64,000 nucleotides of DNA from Saccharum officinarum. Its lineage: Eukaryota; Streptophyta; Magnoliopsida; Poales; Poaceae. The position numbers and the translations under genes are program-made. Of the stretch, positions 46,190 to 58,300 are shown piece after piece. Below the pieces are notes generated by a model. It was not told the origin of the DNA and did not search any database. It saw only the letters and a program-made list of their open reading frames with translations. Numbering within the stretch: the first letter of the stretch is position 1; each line of letters begins with the position of its first letter. Where the stretch lies: assembly GCA_020631735.1 (NCBI GenBank), contig CM036188.1, positions 18,890,214 through 18,954,213 on the forward strand. Direction: 5' to 3'.

Positions 46190-47515
46190 TTGAATGATGC
46201 GTCGCTAGCGCCCGAACGTCCGTACGAACGCATGCATCCAAACGTCCGTGCAACCCGCCTTCGTTCGCCTTTGCCCCGCCCCACGCGCGCACTTCGCCCC
46301 GTCTCTGCTCTCGCTGGTCGCTCCTGAGCCCCTTCTCCCTCCACGCAGACAGCACCCAGGAGCCGGGATGAGCAGCTGAGGACGAGCACGCCCCAAGCAC
46401 GCCCTGACCGCAGCACCACCATCCGCCGACCCCCTAGCGCGATGCGCGCCCAGTCCTCTAACCTCGACCGTACAACATAAAACACTTGCAACATGAAAAA
46501 CATTTGAATGCAACATACATCTGAAAGTAGATGAAACTTTGGAACATGCACTTATAATATGTGTGTGAAACACACGAAAACATCCAGATTTGTAGCTTGC
46601 AACATGAAACCACTTGTTGCATTATAAGACTGAAACGGCTGAAACATTTGGAACATACTGTTGCAACATATATGCGAAACATATGCAATATCTAGATAAA
46701 AAAGATTGCAACCAACGTCTGGAAACAGATGAAACACTTTGATCAAACACTTCCAACATGCCTCTGAAACACTTGCAACATATGCAACATATGCAACATA
46801 TGTAACATCAAGATGAAATAATTGCAACATACATCTAAACGTTTGAAATACTTAAAACATGCATATTCAACGTAAAGGAGGGAAGGTCGGGCCAATCAAT
46901 TCTGGCTATCGGGGTGGGAGCCGGCGGCGAGCCGCGACGCGCGAGCATCAACAGCACCGTCTACGCTCTTGGGTGCCTTTAGCTTGGCCGAGAGAAGACC
47001 TGAGGTGCCACGTCATGTGCCCCAGCAGCCATGGCAGAGTCAGCAGCATGCCAACGGCGATGGGCAACAGACGAACGACGAGAGAGTGAGCGATGCATGT
47101 GACTGCCGCGCAGGTGAGCGGTGCAAGGAGCCAGGACGCGCGGCCCGGCAGACGATGGGGGAAGGGCATGACGCGGCAGCCCAATGAGCGCACGCTAGGG
47201 AAGGGGGCGGACGGTTGAGCAGCCACACCGAGCAACGTAGGCGGCTACCACGCAGGTGAGCGGCACAGGGAGCGAGGGCGCGCGGCGCGGCCGGAGATAG
47301 GGAAAGGAAACGATGCTGGCAGCCTGAAGAGCGCGCTGGAGAAGGGGGCGGATGGATAAGCAGCCACAATGCTTTTGGGGCTGGGTGGATAAGCATGAAG
47401 GAGTGGAGTGTGGGCTCGGAAGGACGAGAGAATAATCACAAGGGAATGGAGATTTGTTTTCTATTTGAGGCCCGAGCCTAGGGAGCTGCGTCCGGACGCA
47501 GAGTCACGGACGGAC
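46190..47515. repeat. Putative DNA element with degenerate 'GCAACAT..GAAAC' tandem repeats
   Basis: The ends resemble each other inversely: GCGCCCGAACGTCCG near 46209 and, inward from 47513, GGGCGTCCGTCCGTG. Between them lie about 400 bp of degenerate repeats of a 'gcaacatac.tctgaaaca' type (46470-46865), then a GC-rich half. The layout resembles Mutator-like non-autonomous elements. No target duplication or transposase was found, so this is tentative. Confidence 0.4.
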
Positions 47516-49261
47516 GCCCTGCAGGAAGTATTTCTGTTGAATGATTGGTTTGGTTTCGTGAAAGAAGTCTTCAGAGTAGGAGCTTCATGGAGGAAATGCG
47601 GTCTTAGGAACTGGAGCTTCCTAGGAGGCATCCTCTACTTCATGAAGTTGTTCGCGAAACAATAAGTTTATTGCTTGCAATGTTGGTAGCTAGTTGTGGA
47701 AACAACAATCACCTCTTTTATTGTGTGCACAACTGCAAACTAGTCCAAGTAACCCATACAACAATGCAAACTAGGAACAAAATGTTGGTAATTGCCACTG
47801 TATTGTAAATTAGTTTATCCTACCTGGTATGGGCATTCATAATCTTCATCATTGTCTTTTAGTATGTTTTCATGGCTATTGTATGCTGTAAACTTATTCT
47901 GTATAGTATATGGAAACAAAAAAAGGTCTAAAATGAAATAAAGCGATTGTGGCCTTGCCCTTTGGCAAACTGTATATACAATAAGTGATTGTAGTAGGAT
48001 CTGGAGGTAGCACAATTTGACGTCAAGCTAGTACGATAAACATGCTACTAAAGGCACAAGATACACTTACCACTACCAGTTATGTTCATCCAAATGGTTC
48101 TAGGCGGTAAATTGTTCTTGTTTTTGTTGGTGTTTCTACGTTTTTTTTAAGTTTTCTCTAAAACTTATCCTTAGTGCCTTTGGTAAGTGTAAGCTTATCA
48201 TCTCTGTGTATTGTGTTTGCTACCTTCTTAATGGAATATATATGTGCTCGTGCACAGTCACGAAAAAGGAAAACCGAAAGGTTGTCACATGGAACCATGT
48301 AATGTAATAACAAGCTGAATTTCCCATGTTTTATTCATGACAATTTAAAAGGCTCGAGCCCATAATCATTAGGATATAAACTTAATATAATTCGGTTCAA
48401 GTTGTTCTGAGAAACCTATTACTACTAGTGGAATACCCCGCGCGTTGCTGCGGGATTGTTGGGTGATATAAGACTAATGGTAAAAATACATATGATGAAT
48501 TATTCCGAAATTTACATAGGAGGGTTAATAGTTAAACCCTTAAAGAGATATGGTTAAAGTGATTCTAAAGAAAATATAAGAGCATTAGAGAAATATTATA
48601 TGATTGAGCTATATATTTGTCTCTCAAATTAATCCATGGTTTGTAATGTCAGTTCTGAATAAATGCAGACATAGACATGGACATTACGCACTCTAAAAAG
48701 TTTGATTTGGATGATTGATTTGATCTATACATGAATGTTGATAACCTCGGTCTCCAACCTCAGGTAAAATTTTGATTGACCTCTGCTGAGCTGTCACCAT
48801 TCTTGATTAATTGAGGCCCACCATAGCTTGAAAAAATAATTGTCGACTCCACCCTGAGCACCCTCCTCTTTTTGTCTTGCTAGGTGCACCAATCTGTGTG
48901 TGAAGACTTCTGTAGGAACTAAATACATTGCAGATACTACTTTTTAGTTAACCTGGTAATGGACGTAAGAAAATAATATGAAGAGCACATACCATTGTTG
49001 CATACTTGCAGTATTGCATCAAAGATCCCCATATTCCACAACTACCGAATGTATCAATACAGGTACATACTGGGTGTTGCTTATGTAAAAAAAATTGTGG
49101 ATTATTGCAGGGTTAATTAGTAGTCTAAGGGTCAACAAAGTAAAATGGTATAGAACAGAGTAACCTGACTGCCGACCAAGTATGTATGCATGCTAGCTGA
49201 CCCCAACCCCTGAGCACGGGCAACAGAACAACAATACATTGCTGACAAAACAACCGGAGGC
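47516..49261. other. No gene recognised
   Basis: AT-rich. A GC-rich, partly self-complementary string CCCGCGCGTTGCTGCGGG lies at 48437-48454 next to ACTAGTGGAATA. Similar strings are widespread in grass repeats, but no element could be delimited. Nothing else is supported. Confidence 0.4.
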
Positions 49262-50215
49262 TGTAACACCTCAGGTGTTTAACTCCATAATTGCATTGCA
49301 TTTGCATAAGCATAAGCATGCATCATTCATGTTATTTTATGTGGTTGCAACAAATGTGATTGTTTTTAGAAATTTGTTTGGCTCACATCATGTGACACTA
49401 GGTAGTTGGTGTAACAAAAGGGGAGAGTAGCTAATTATGTCTCACAACACCTTAGTTATACTTAGGGTCACTAATGGAGCAAGGTTCATGTTGACCAAAA
49501 TCACCAAAATGCCCTCCAAGGTGTAGTTGACCAGCATTTAGCTCTAGGATGCTCTAGTTTGACAATTAAAAAGTCTAGCTTAGAGACCTTGCATGGAGAA
49601 GCACCCTTAAGCAAAGTTGTAGGGAATTTTATGGGGAACAAAAGTCTCAATATGACCATCTCATGAAACTGGCCAGAACATGCTAAAAAATGGCTCACAA
49701 GTCAGCTAGAGGGGTTGTCTCAACACTTAGAATTTTTCTAAGTCTCAAAAGTGTCCCTCCAGTTTTACTGTGACCTACTTTGGAAGCTTGTAGTTTGCAA
49801 ACCAGACCAAACCAGCTCCAACTCATGTTGACACTTTTGTAGTACTCACTTAGCTCTACAACATTGTCAACATCACCATCACCTAGTTCTAAATGGTTTA
49901 GGAGATATAGTGTCAAGAAATTAGGGTTTCAGTCGGTGTCTTTAACTGAAAATATGTTTCAGTTTCACAGTGCACCACTTTGGAGCTCTGTGGTTTCAAA
50001 TCCAGGCCGAATCAGTCCTTGAGCCAATTGACAAAGTTGTAGTCCTCATGTAGCTCTACAACATTGCCAACATCACCCATACCTGGTTCTCACTGGATTA
50101 GGAGTAAAATGAACCCAAAATCGCTCTGTCAGTCACCGTTTCAGACGCCGATTCAGTCAAGTCAGGCTTCGGCCATGACTGTCGTGGCCGACCAGCCGCA
50201 GGCTGTCATCGACGC

Positions 50216-50497
50216 GTGGCCACACGGTGGCAGCCATATGCCGGCCTTGGCCCCACCGTTGGGTCACGACGTCTTTCAAGAGGTGCCACGGAGCCACCAC
50301 TCACCCTCACTCACGCCCCTGCCCTCTCTCTCTCGCCTCTCCGAGCCGGAGCGGAGCACCGAGGCGCCATTTCCGCCGCGGGCTTCCTCGCGCTCGTGCA
50401 CCGTCGTCGTCGTGCCACGCCCCAATTCCTTCTAGCAGCAGCACCACAACGTCTTCCTCTACCATCTCCACTACTGCCACGGGTCGTTGGAGCGAAG
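50216..50497 (+). other. GC-rich exon-like start within the Tekay LTR
   Basis: GC-rich open stretch ending 'ATGRWSE' with a consensus donor GAAG|GTAAGG at 50497/50498 (counterpart 60993/60994 in the 3' LTR). In that frame the donor is phase 1, which matches the phase needed to join block A of the putative LTR gene. Coding potential is uncertain; it may be leader. Confidence 0.35.
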
Positions 50498-52898
50498 GTA
50501 AGGCCACATTAGCCGATTTCACCACCGCGCCATGTGCGGGACCTCGCCGGAGTCGAGGCCGCGCGTGGTCAGAGTAGCTAGGACCCTCCCCAACCTCCCT
50601 TTCTCCCTCCATTAGAGCCCTGGTTCCCTAGGGAAGCTCGTACCGAGCTTAGACGAGGCGTTGTGACCTCGCCGTCGCCGGCGCACCCTCACCGGAACAC
50701 CGTGTCCGCCTTCGTTGTCGGCAGGTGCGCCCCGGTGCGGCAGCGTTAGGGAAAAAGGCGCGCCTCGGTGCGGTTTGGGGTGGTGAGCATGACGGTGTGC
50801 TCGGCTTCGTCGGAAGGGGCCGCCAGCGGCGTGAATCCGCTCGCCGGAGCTCTCGGCTCGTCGCTTCCCTGTTTCCCCCTCGCTGACAGCGGGCCCCCCT
50901 GGCAGACGCACGCGCGCGGGCGAGACGGCCTAAGCAGGCCGCGCGCGAAGTTGGGCCGCGTCCGCGTAGAGGCCGGCCCAGTAACAAATAAGATTTATTT
51001 TATTTTTATTTATTCTGTCACAGTTTTAGATAAGTTTTGGAAAATGTAGATCTAGGGTTTTACTTGCCTAAAAATTATGAGATAAATTTTGTTAGGATCT
51101 ACATGATGTGTAGTATTTTAGAAAAATATAAATTGGATATGTGATGTTTAGTTTCTGGGAGATTTAAATAGGTCTTTGAAATGTGTTTTAAATTACATGC
51201 AAATTTGTTTAAATCATGTCTTGAGTTTCAGTGTTCCAAAAATTATGAAATTTGGTGGGTAGGCTAATTTATACTTGCTCTAGCTCTGGTAAAAAATTTG
51301 GGCAGTAGTGCTTAAGCACTTTTCAAGTTATAATGCTATCTTGTCATTTTAGGGAATATTTGAATGAATTTTAGTAATTTTTCTACATGTGCAATGTTCT
51401 TATAAATTTTTGGAGAATGTCTTGATACCATAAAGTGTCTAAAAAAATATGAAATCTGTTGTTTGATACTTTTCAATATGATTTGTTAATTATACAAAAA
51501 TCAGCCTTTTGGGCTTGTGAATTTTGTTTAGGGAGTTCCTGTAAATAATTTTAGTTCAAATTTTTACAGTGGTCTCTTTTTGGTTCCTAGAGTCTCCTGT
51601 AATTTTTGTAGAATTTTAGGAGCAGTTTACATATATGTTTAAAATTTCACTTAATTACTTAAGTAAATTAAGAAATGGGTATAAATAAATATTTTAGGTG
51701 GGCCAACCTTACTTTCTGGTGTTTTTTTGACCTATGTGAACTTTTGGTAATATTAGTTTGGTCTTATGGGAGGTTTGCCACATAAATAAATATTTAATCT
51801 TTGCAATTCTAAGGTTTCTGGACAGCTGGTAGTATCTTTGGGTTTGACCCTTAATAAAAGTGTTTGCTGGAAAACTTGTGAATACCAAAGTTGTAGTAAA
51901 CTTGATAAACTAGCTTGTGTCAAAATTTAGGAGCATTTGGCTTAGTAGTTTAGGAGTTATTGCTATTTTAAGTGACAGTCCAGAATTGGCTGCTCTCTGT
52001 TTGGGGAGGACAGATTCTGGAACTTTAGAATTTCGACTAGGTAAACTTTGGAATTAAGTGTTGTGGTCTGTAAATAATTTGTGGTGCATTTCATAAGCTT
52101 TCCAGATTGTCTTAGATCATATCTTTTGGAGTTGGAAATCTTGGGTGTGAAGCTATGCCCGTCTGAGTCGTTTAAGGACCGCTTCGCTGTACGTCCTTGA
52201 GTCATGTTAAACGTATTCTAACACTTAGTTGGCCGGATAAGTCGTTCCAACCACGAAGTCGAGTAGTATGGTTCAGGCCGGGAATCGAATGGTAGGTTGC
52301 ATCTTGGAGGAGAGAAAGGATGTGCTTGGGGACATTGGCGTGAGACCAAGGGGGGTTAGAGTCCCTATCACCTGGCAGAGTGTCGCCCTTGGGGACACGA
52401 CATTATTCGGACCCGCGATTCATGAACTGTACAAAAGATGACCTGAGCAGCCCTCGCCAGGCATGACTCGGTGAGTGTTAGAAATACCCCTCCAGCTGGA
52501 TAGGAATTCGATTCGAATCGCCATCGCTCCCGGTTAGTGAGCACTTGACTTGAGCAGCGGCAACGTAGATCTCATTAAATGAACCGGTGGTTAAGGGAAT
52601 GATACAATGTTGCCACAATTCATACCTGCTCTGGATATAATAATGATAATTGTTTGATTATAATCAAGTGCATGCTTAGTATAGGTGCTAAGATAGATGA
52701 CAGGTAAATGCTAAAAATAAATGCTAGTACAGGTTAAAAGAGTTTAAATTACTTATGCTTTTCCACAAAAGGTAATGTTAGCCAGCTCTAATTATGAAAG
52801 TCTTGCATAATCCTTGGTGTCATCTTATTTCTGGTTTTTGACGGGTAAGTCTAGCTGAGTACATTCCAGTACTCAGGGTTTATTTCCTCCTGTTGCAG

Positions 52899-52960
52899 AT
52901 GATATGCTCTACCAAGGCTTCTACAAAAATTGTCTCCACCCTACGGGTGACGAAGACTAG
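52899..52960 (+). pseudogene. LTR gene block C (5' LTR copy)
   Basis: Begins directly after a TGTTGCAG acceptor-like string and encodes 'DMLYQGFYKNCLHPTGDED' then TAG. The diverged copy at 13052-13113 has the same 62-bp length and 'DMVYHGYCKNCLHP..DED' with about ten synonymous codon changes. Confidence 0.55.
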
Positions 52961-53316
52961 ATCACTAGGGCGTGATCATCTTTTATGTACTTTCCTGATG
53001 CTTTTGCGGGTTGTTGATCAACAAGACTGACAGTAGTTAAACAACTGGTGTGTGTGTATGCTTCCGCTACTTTATAAAATTGGTTTATAATATTTGCGAC
53101 TCCGTGTGTGTAAACTTATTTCGGAACTACTTGTGTAATGTAACATATGATGTTGTATGTTGAATGATGCGATCTTGGTTGTAAGCAAGTTGGTTTGAAA
53201 TCCTTCGTGGTTTCGATTGACTACCGGGATTATATGGGCTCAAGTTCGAAAATTTGAGCGCTTTGGTGCTTGTTTTTGTACTTGTGCTCTTATAATTTGG
53301 TCGGTTCTGTTACAGC

Positions 53317-53328
53317 TGGTACCGGAGC
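53317..53328 (+). other. Tekay primer-binding site
   Basis: TGGTACCGGAGC, two bases after the LTR; two differences from the initiator tRNA-Met site TGGTATCAGAGC, which may weaken priming. Confidence 0.75.
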
Positions 53329-54090
53329 ATAATTCAACATTAAACACATCGTACGAGTATTTAAAAACAAAAGTATTTGATTATGAAAAGGGGTTAAAAC
53401 ATTAAAAATTATTTTCATAGGTATGCCAGTGATCACATCCCTTAGCCCAAATAAGGACTCTTAGGTGGCTTATTATAAAGACTAACTTGGGGGCCTTGTT
53501 TGTTTTCGTTTCGTTATCCATACGGCGTGATATTGTATGGATGTCATCCACTTGGGTGGTAATGTATGGATCAGTTGCCTCGACGCCCTGGTAAGTGTGA
53601 GTTGTGAGAGCATGATCGTCCAACCGGCGATCTAGGGGAGAGTAGTTTTGGTGACTTGCATACTTACATGTTTAAACCGTGTAATTATGTCGGCACTTAA
53701 TTGCGGGAACCTTTATATCGGGTAGCTTTGATACTGAAGTATATACATCAGGGGGTGTGTATATGGAAAGTATTTAATTTACTGCTTTCTTGTGTGCTGA
53801 TTTTGGGGAAACTGTTGGGCTGAGATGAGATTTTTCTGTAGGTACACTAACAGCGCAAACGAGTAGACCGATAGTTTCGTCTATATGAGAGAACGTATGT
53901 ATGCCACCGCCTAGCATTAGAAATTTATGATTCTACTAGGATGAGAGGGCGTACGGAACGTGCATGCATCATGTTTAATTATATCATACATATCATTTAC
54001 TCCCTCCTTAAAAATTTCAATAGTCCTGACTAAATTAAATTTTGTATCCCCTAAATGATCCTTACTTTCAGTCGTATCTTGTTACTACAG

Positions 54091-54693
54091 ATGGCACGTA
54101 CCAAGAGGACCGCTCGCAAGTCCACTAGAGGCAGGGCACCTCATCACCAGCTCGCTCCACGTGAGCCCCGCCCTGAGCCCACTGAGGTGGAAAGGCTGAG
54201 GGCTGAGTTGGCCGAAGTGACTGCTACCCGGAATGTAGCGCGCCAGCAACTGGAGCAAGTGATCCGTGATCGTAATCAGAAAACCCTTGCAGTCCAGAGA
54301 TTGACAGTAGCAAATCGCAACTGTCAACGCATGCTGGTCCGTGTCTTGAATCAGAGGGATGCAGCCTGGCACGAGGAGAACGTTCTGAGAGCTCGTCAGT
54401 TTGAGCTCGAGCAACAATTGGAGAATGCTAAAGAATACAATGACAATCTTCATGAATAAGTGCACCGCCTGAATAACCAGCTAAATCCTCTGCTGCCTCG
54501 AAACAACAACGCGGATGAGGACATGGGTTCGGGAATCGCCATGGCTGAAGATGATGAAGAAGTGGAGGTCAATGGGCCCTAAGATGCCGCACCAGAAGAA
54601 AAACCAGAAGAAGAAGAAGATGAGGAGTTAGAGCCTGTTAGTGATGAGGACGGTGGGGAGGTCCTTGACACCGACTCTGAGGACGATGCTTAG
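54091..54693 (+). pseudogene. Extra ORF upstream of gag with a histone H3-like N-terminus
   Basis: A 200-codon frame in the leader between PBS and gag. After the start Met it reads ARTK-TARKST-G-AP--QLA, identical to the histone H3 tail at 16 of the first 21 positions, keeping R2, T3, K4, R8, K9, S10 and T11; K14 is Arg. A predicted coiled coil follows (about residues 30-135, 'EVERLRAELAEVT', 'RQFELEQQLENAKEY'), then a strongly acidic tail ending 'DTDSEDDA'. TAA codons at 54457 and 54580 interrupt this copy; the frame continues in the same register past both. It is separate from gag, which starts at 55357. Function is unknown; capture of an H3 exon and convergent mimicry are both possible. 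Confidence 0.7.
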
Positions 54694-55356
54694 AGTAGTT
54701 ATCATGTAGCTATGATGTTAGGATCGTTTTTTGTGTCCTCCCTGTGTTGGAGTGAGGCTTTGTAATAACTTGACTTTGGGATGTAAGGTCGAACTCTATG
54801 TTTCCAGGATGTTTAGTTGGAACCTGTTAATTTCGATCGCAATTGGATGTCTTATTGTGTTGCGTTCGATGATGGTGTCACGATTAGCACTCTTCGGTGC
54901 CGCGACGAAACCGAGGGCCTCCTATGGCGCGCGACATAAGGCTGTGCTGCTTGGCACGCGCTGGTATCGAGGTGGCTAGTCAGGATCCACCATTGAACTC
55001 TACCGTTGAGAAGTCTCTTTGTGGTCAGTTTGAAGTAGCATTTCTTAGACAACTAAAAATGTTGAGATCGAATCCAAGTACCGGGCGAAAGGTCAAAAAT
55101 CACGTAGATATTAATGTAAACGGTTCAGTAACTGTTGTGCTCCTTGTGAGTGAGCCTTTATCAAAGTACATCTTGTTGGATTCCCCTCGCATGATTGCGT
55201 CAAGTGATGCGCTTGAATGGATTGTGCGGTTGTGATGAATGATTGTGCCATGATTATTTTGAGAAGTCCATTTCATGAAGTCAGTTTAACCTATTTACAA
55301 TAATTCATCTACAAATTTCCCACATCATCAGTGCTCATTGGCTATGCATTTTGCAG
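54694..55356 (+). other. Leader between the extra ORF and gag
   Basis: About 660 bp. A frame at 54897-55235 ('NPSTGRKVKNHVDINVNGSV' and following) has no recognised family. Otherwise nothing is supported. Confidence 0.35.
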
Positions 55357-58300
55357 ATGTCGTACAATCTCCGTCGGGGTCATGGCAATGAGGATGAGGA
55401 ACAGCCACCCCCTCTGCCACCACCTACCCCCGCTGAGCTGATGCAGACAGTGGTCGAAGGGCAACGCATGCTGGCAGATGCTATGCGCCAGCTTGTCAAC
55501 CGGGAGGCTCGTCATGGCCGCCAGGGCCCAGAACCCAATCAGTACAGTGATTTCAAGGACTTTATTGATACTAAGCCCCGCTCTTTAAGGAGGCGGAGGA
55601 ACCACTACAAGCCGATGAGTGGTTGAATACTATTGAACAAAAGTTTCGTCTGCTTCGCTTGACTGATGAGCTAAAGACTAAATATGCTTCTCACCAACTG
55701 CATGGTCCAGCGGGTATTTGGTGGAGCCACTATCGTTCCACACTACCTGCAAATGTCCCGATTGCTTGGGACTAGTTCAAGGCCGCATTCCGTGGGAACT
55801 ATATTCCTCCAGGTCTTATGGCTATCAAGCACACATAATTTATGAGGCTGTCGCAGGGCAATAAAAGCTTGACTGAATATCTGCAATCCTTCAACAACAT
55901 GGCAAGGTATGCCACAGAGTTTGTGGATACCGATGCTAAGAAAATTGCTAGCTTTAAAAGAGGCCTCGGCCCAAAGCTGATGAAGACTATGGGCACTAGC
56001 AAGTGCACTACCTTCAATGAATTTATCAGTGATGCTCTGACTCAAGAGAACAATAACTCTATCTATGCTGCTTCTAAGAGCCGCAAGAGGGCACTTGAGG
56101 CAGGTGCTTTATAGTCTCGAGCTCCAGCTGCCCCGAGGGCTCCTCCTCGCCCTTCTGCCACAAATGCTAAGTTTCGTCCTCCGCAAAAGAAGGCGCCAGT
56201 GAAGACTGGGTTTCACAAGGCATATACAGTGACCCTGCCAAAGGGTAATTCGGGCCAAGGCAGCTCCATTGTCCCTCCTAGCAACATGCCTTGCTGGAAT
56301 TGCAACAAGCCAGGCTATTGGTCCAGGAACTGTCCTTACCCTAAGAAGAATGTCAACCAAGGTGGACGTCAAGGGCACGCTCATTATAACAGTATTGAGG
56401 AAATCCCATCTGGTGAGGTTGTCACTGCTGGTAAGTTCCTAGTTGACCAACATCCTGCAGTGGTACTTTTTGATTCAGGTGCTTCGCATTCCTTTATCAG
56501 TCCTAAGTTTGCATCGGAGTTTGCACATAAATTGCATACTGTTGAAGGTGGGGGTTATTGTATTAGCGCAGCAAGTGGGAATATTTCCATAAATAAAGTA
56601 GTGGGGAATCTTGAGCTTGAGATAGAAGGGCGAAAGTACTCGCTTGCCTTAGTGGTTTTGTCGGGATTAGGCATAGATGTTATTCTAGGCATGAATTGGA
56701 TGAGTCAGAATGGGGTACTCATTGATACATCCACTCGGGTAGTTATGCTCAGAGATCCTACAGATCAAAAGGGTTTTCTGGTACAACTTCCCAGAAAAGT
56801 TGATTTATCTGGGGAAGTTCATGCTGTGCAAGCAAAGGCGTTGGCTGAAATTCCCATAGTAAATGAGTTTCCGGACGTTTTTCCTGATGATTTGCCGAGA
56901 CTCCCTCCGGATCGGGATGTGCAATTTAAAATTGAGTTGTTGCCTGGCACGGCTCCCATCTCTAGGAGACCCTATAGGATGCCTCCGAATGAACTAGCTA
57001 AACTTAAGGTGCAATTGAATGAACTTTTAAAGAAGGGGTTGATTCGTCCTAGTTCGTCGCCGTGGGGATGTCCTGCTATCTTTGTAAAGAAGAAGGATCA
57101 GTCATTGCGAATGTGCGTAGATTATAGACCTCTCAATGCAGTCACTGTCAAAAATAAGTACCCTCTACCGCGTATCGACATCTTGTTCGATCAGTTGTCT
57201 AAGGCTAAAGTCTTCTCCAAGATTGATCTAAGATCTGGCTATCATCAAATTAAAATCCGTCCGGAAGATGTTCCAAAAACCGCTTTCTCGACAAGATACG
57301 GCCTTTTATGAGTATCTTGTTATGTCTTTCGGCCTGACAAATGCCCCCGCACACTTCATGTACTTGATGAATTCGATGTTTATGCCCGAATTAGACAAGT
57401 TTGTGGTGGTATTTATTGATGACATCCTGATATATTCTATAAATGAGGAAGATCACGCTGAACATCTGCGTATAGTCCTCGCAAGACTGCATGAACATCA
57501 ACTATATGCAAAGTTCAGTAAGTGCGAATTCTGGCTTCAAGAGGTACCTTTCCTTGGACATGTGTTGTCCGATGGAGGAATTATGGTGGACCCCGCCAAG
57601 GTACAGGAAGTACTGAACTGGAAGGCTCCTATCTCGGTTCACGAGGTCCGGAGTTTTCTTGGTTTGGCTGGCTATTATCGTCGCTTCATCCCGGATTTCT
57701 CCAAAATAGCCAAGCCAATGACTCGGTTGCTACAAAAAGACACCAGGTTTGTCTGGACTCCTAAGTGTGATGCGGCTTTTCACCAACTGTGAACCCTCCT
57801 AACCTCAGCTCCGGTTTTGGCACAACCGGATATCGAGAAACCATTTGATGTTTATTGTGATGCCTCAGGCATAGGTTTGGGAGGTGTGTTGATGCAGGAA
57901 GGCCGGGTGATTGCATATACCTCTCGACAACTTTGGAAACATGAGGTGAATTATCCAACGCATGACTTAGAACTGGCCGCAATAGTTCATGCTTTGAAAG
58001 TATGGCGACATTATCTGCTGGGCAATGTCTGCAATATCTACACAGACCACAAAAGCCTCAAATACATCTTCACCCAACCCGAGTTAAATATGCGTCAAAG
58101 AAGATGGCTCGAGTTGATTAAGGATTATAACCTTCAAGTGCACTATCATCCTGGCAAAGCAAATGTAGTTGCGGATGCTTTAAGCCGTAAGTCTCATTGT
58201 CATTCCCTAGTTGAAACTGATTTTCATCGATCTCGCCTTCTACATCCAGCAGTCTTGTACAACATCATTGTCAGTTGTACTCTCAAAAGCAGAATTATTA

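Larger units (their letters stand above)
49262..53314 (+). repeat. Tekay 5' LTR (4053 bp, internally deleted)
   Basis: Starts TGTAACACCTCAGG, with a 7+1+7 palindrome AACACCTCAGGTGTT, and ends CGGTTCTGTTACA. Compared with the 3' LTR it lacks 791 bp (equivalent of 62637-63427) at 52136/52141, with TCT shared at the junction. The deletion removed exon-like blocks A and B but kept block C (52899-52960). Confidence 0.9.

Noticed and set aside
48437..48454. GC-rich near-palindrome CCCGCGCGTTGCTGCGGG, similar to strings in grass repeats, considered as a Helitron or MITE end
   Set aside because: No second end, no CTRR/hairpin terminus and no target duplication could be found nearby.
54897..55235. 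Open frame of 112 codons between the H3-like ORF and gag
   Set aside because: No recognisable motif, and it starts within the end of an unrelated frame. Composition gives no support for coding.
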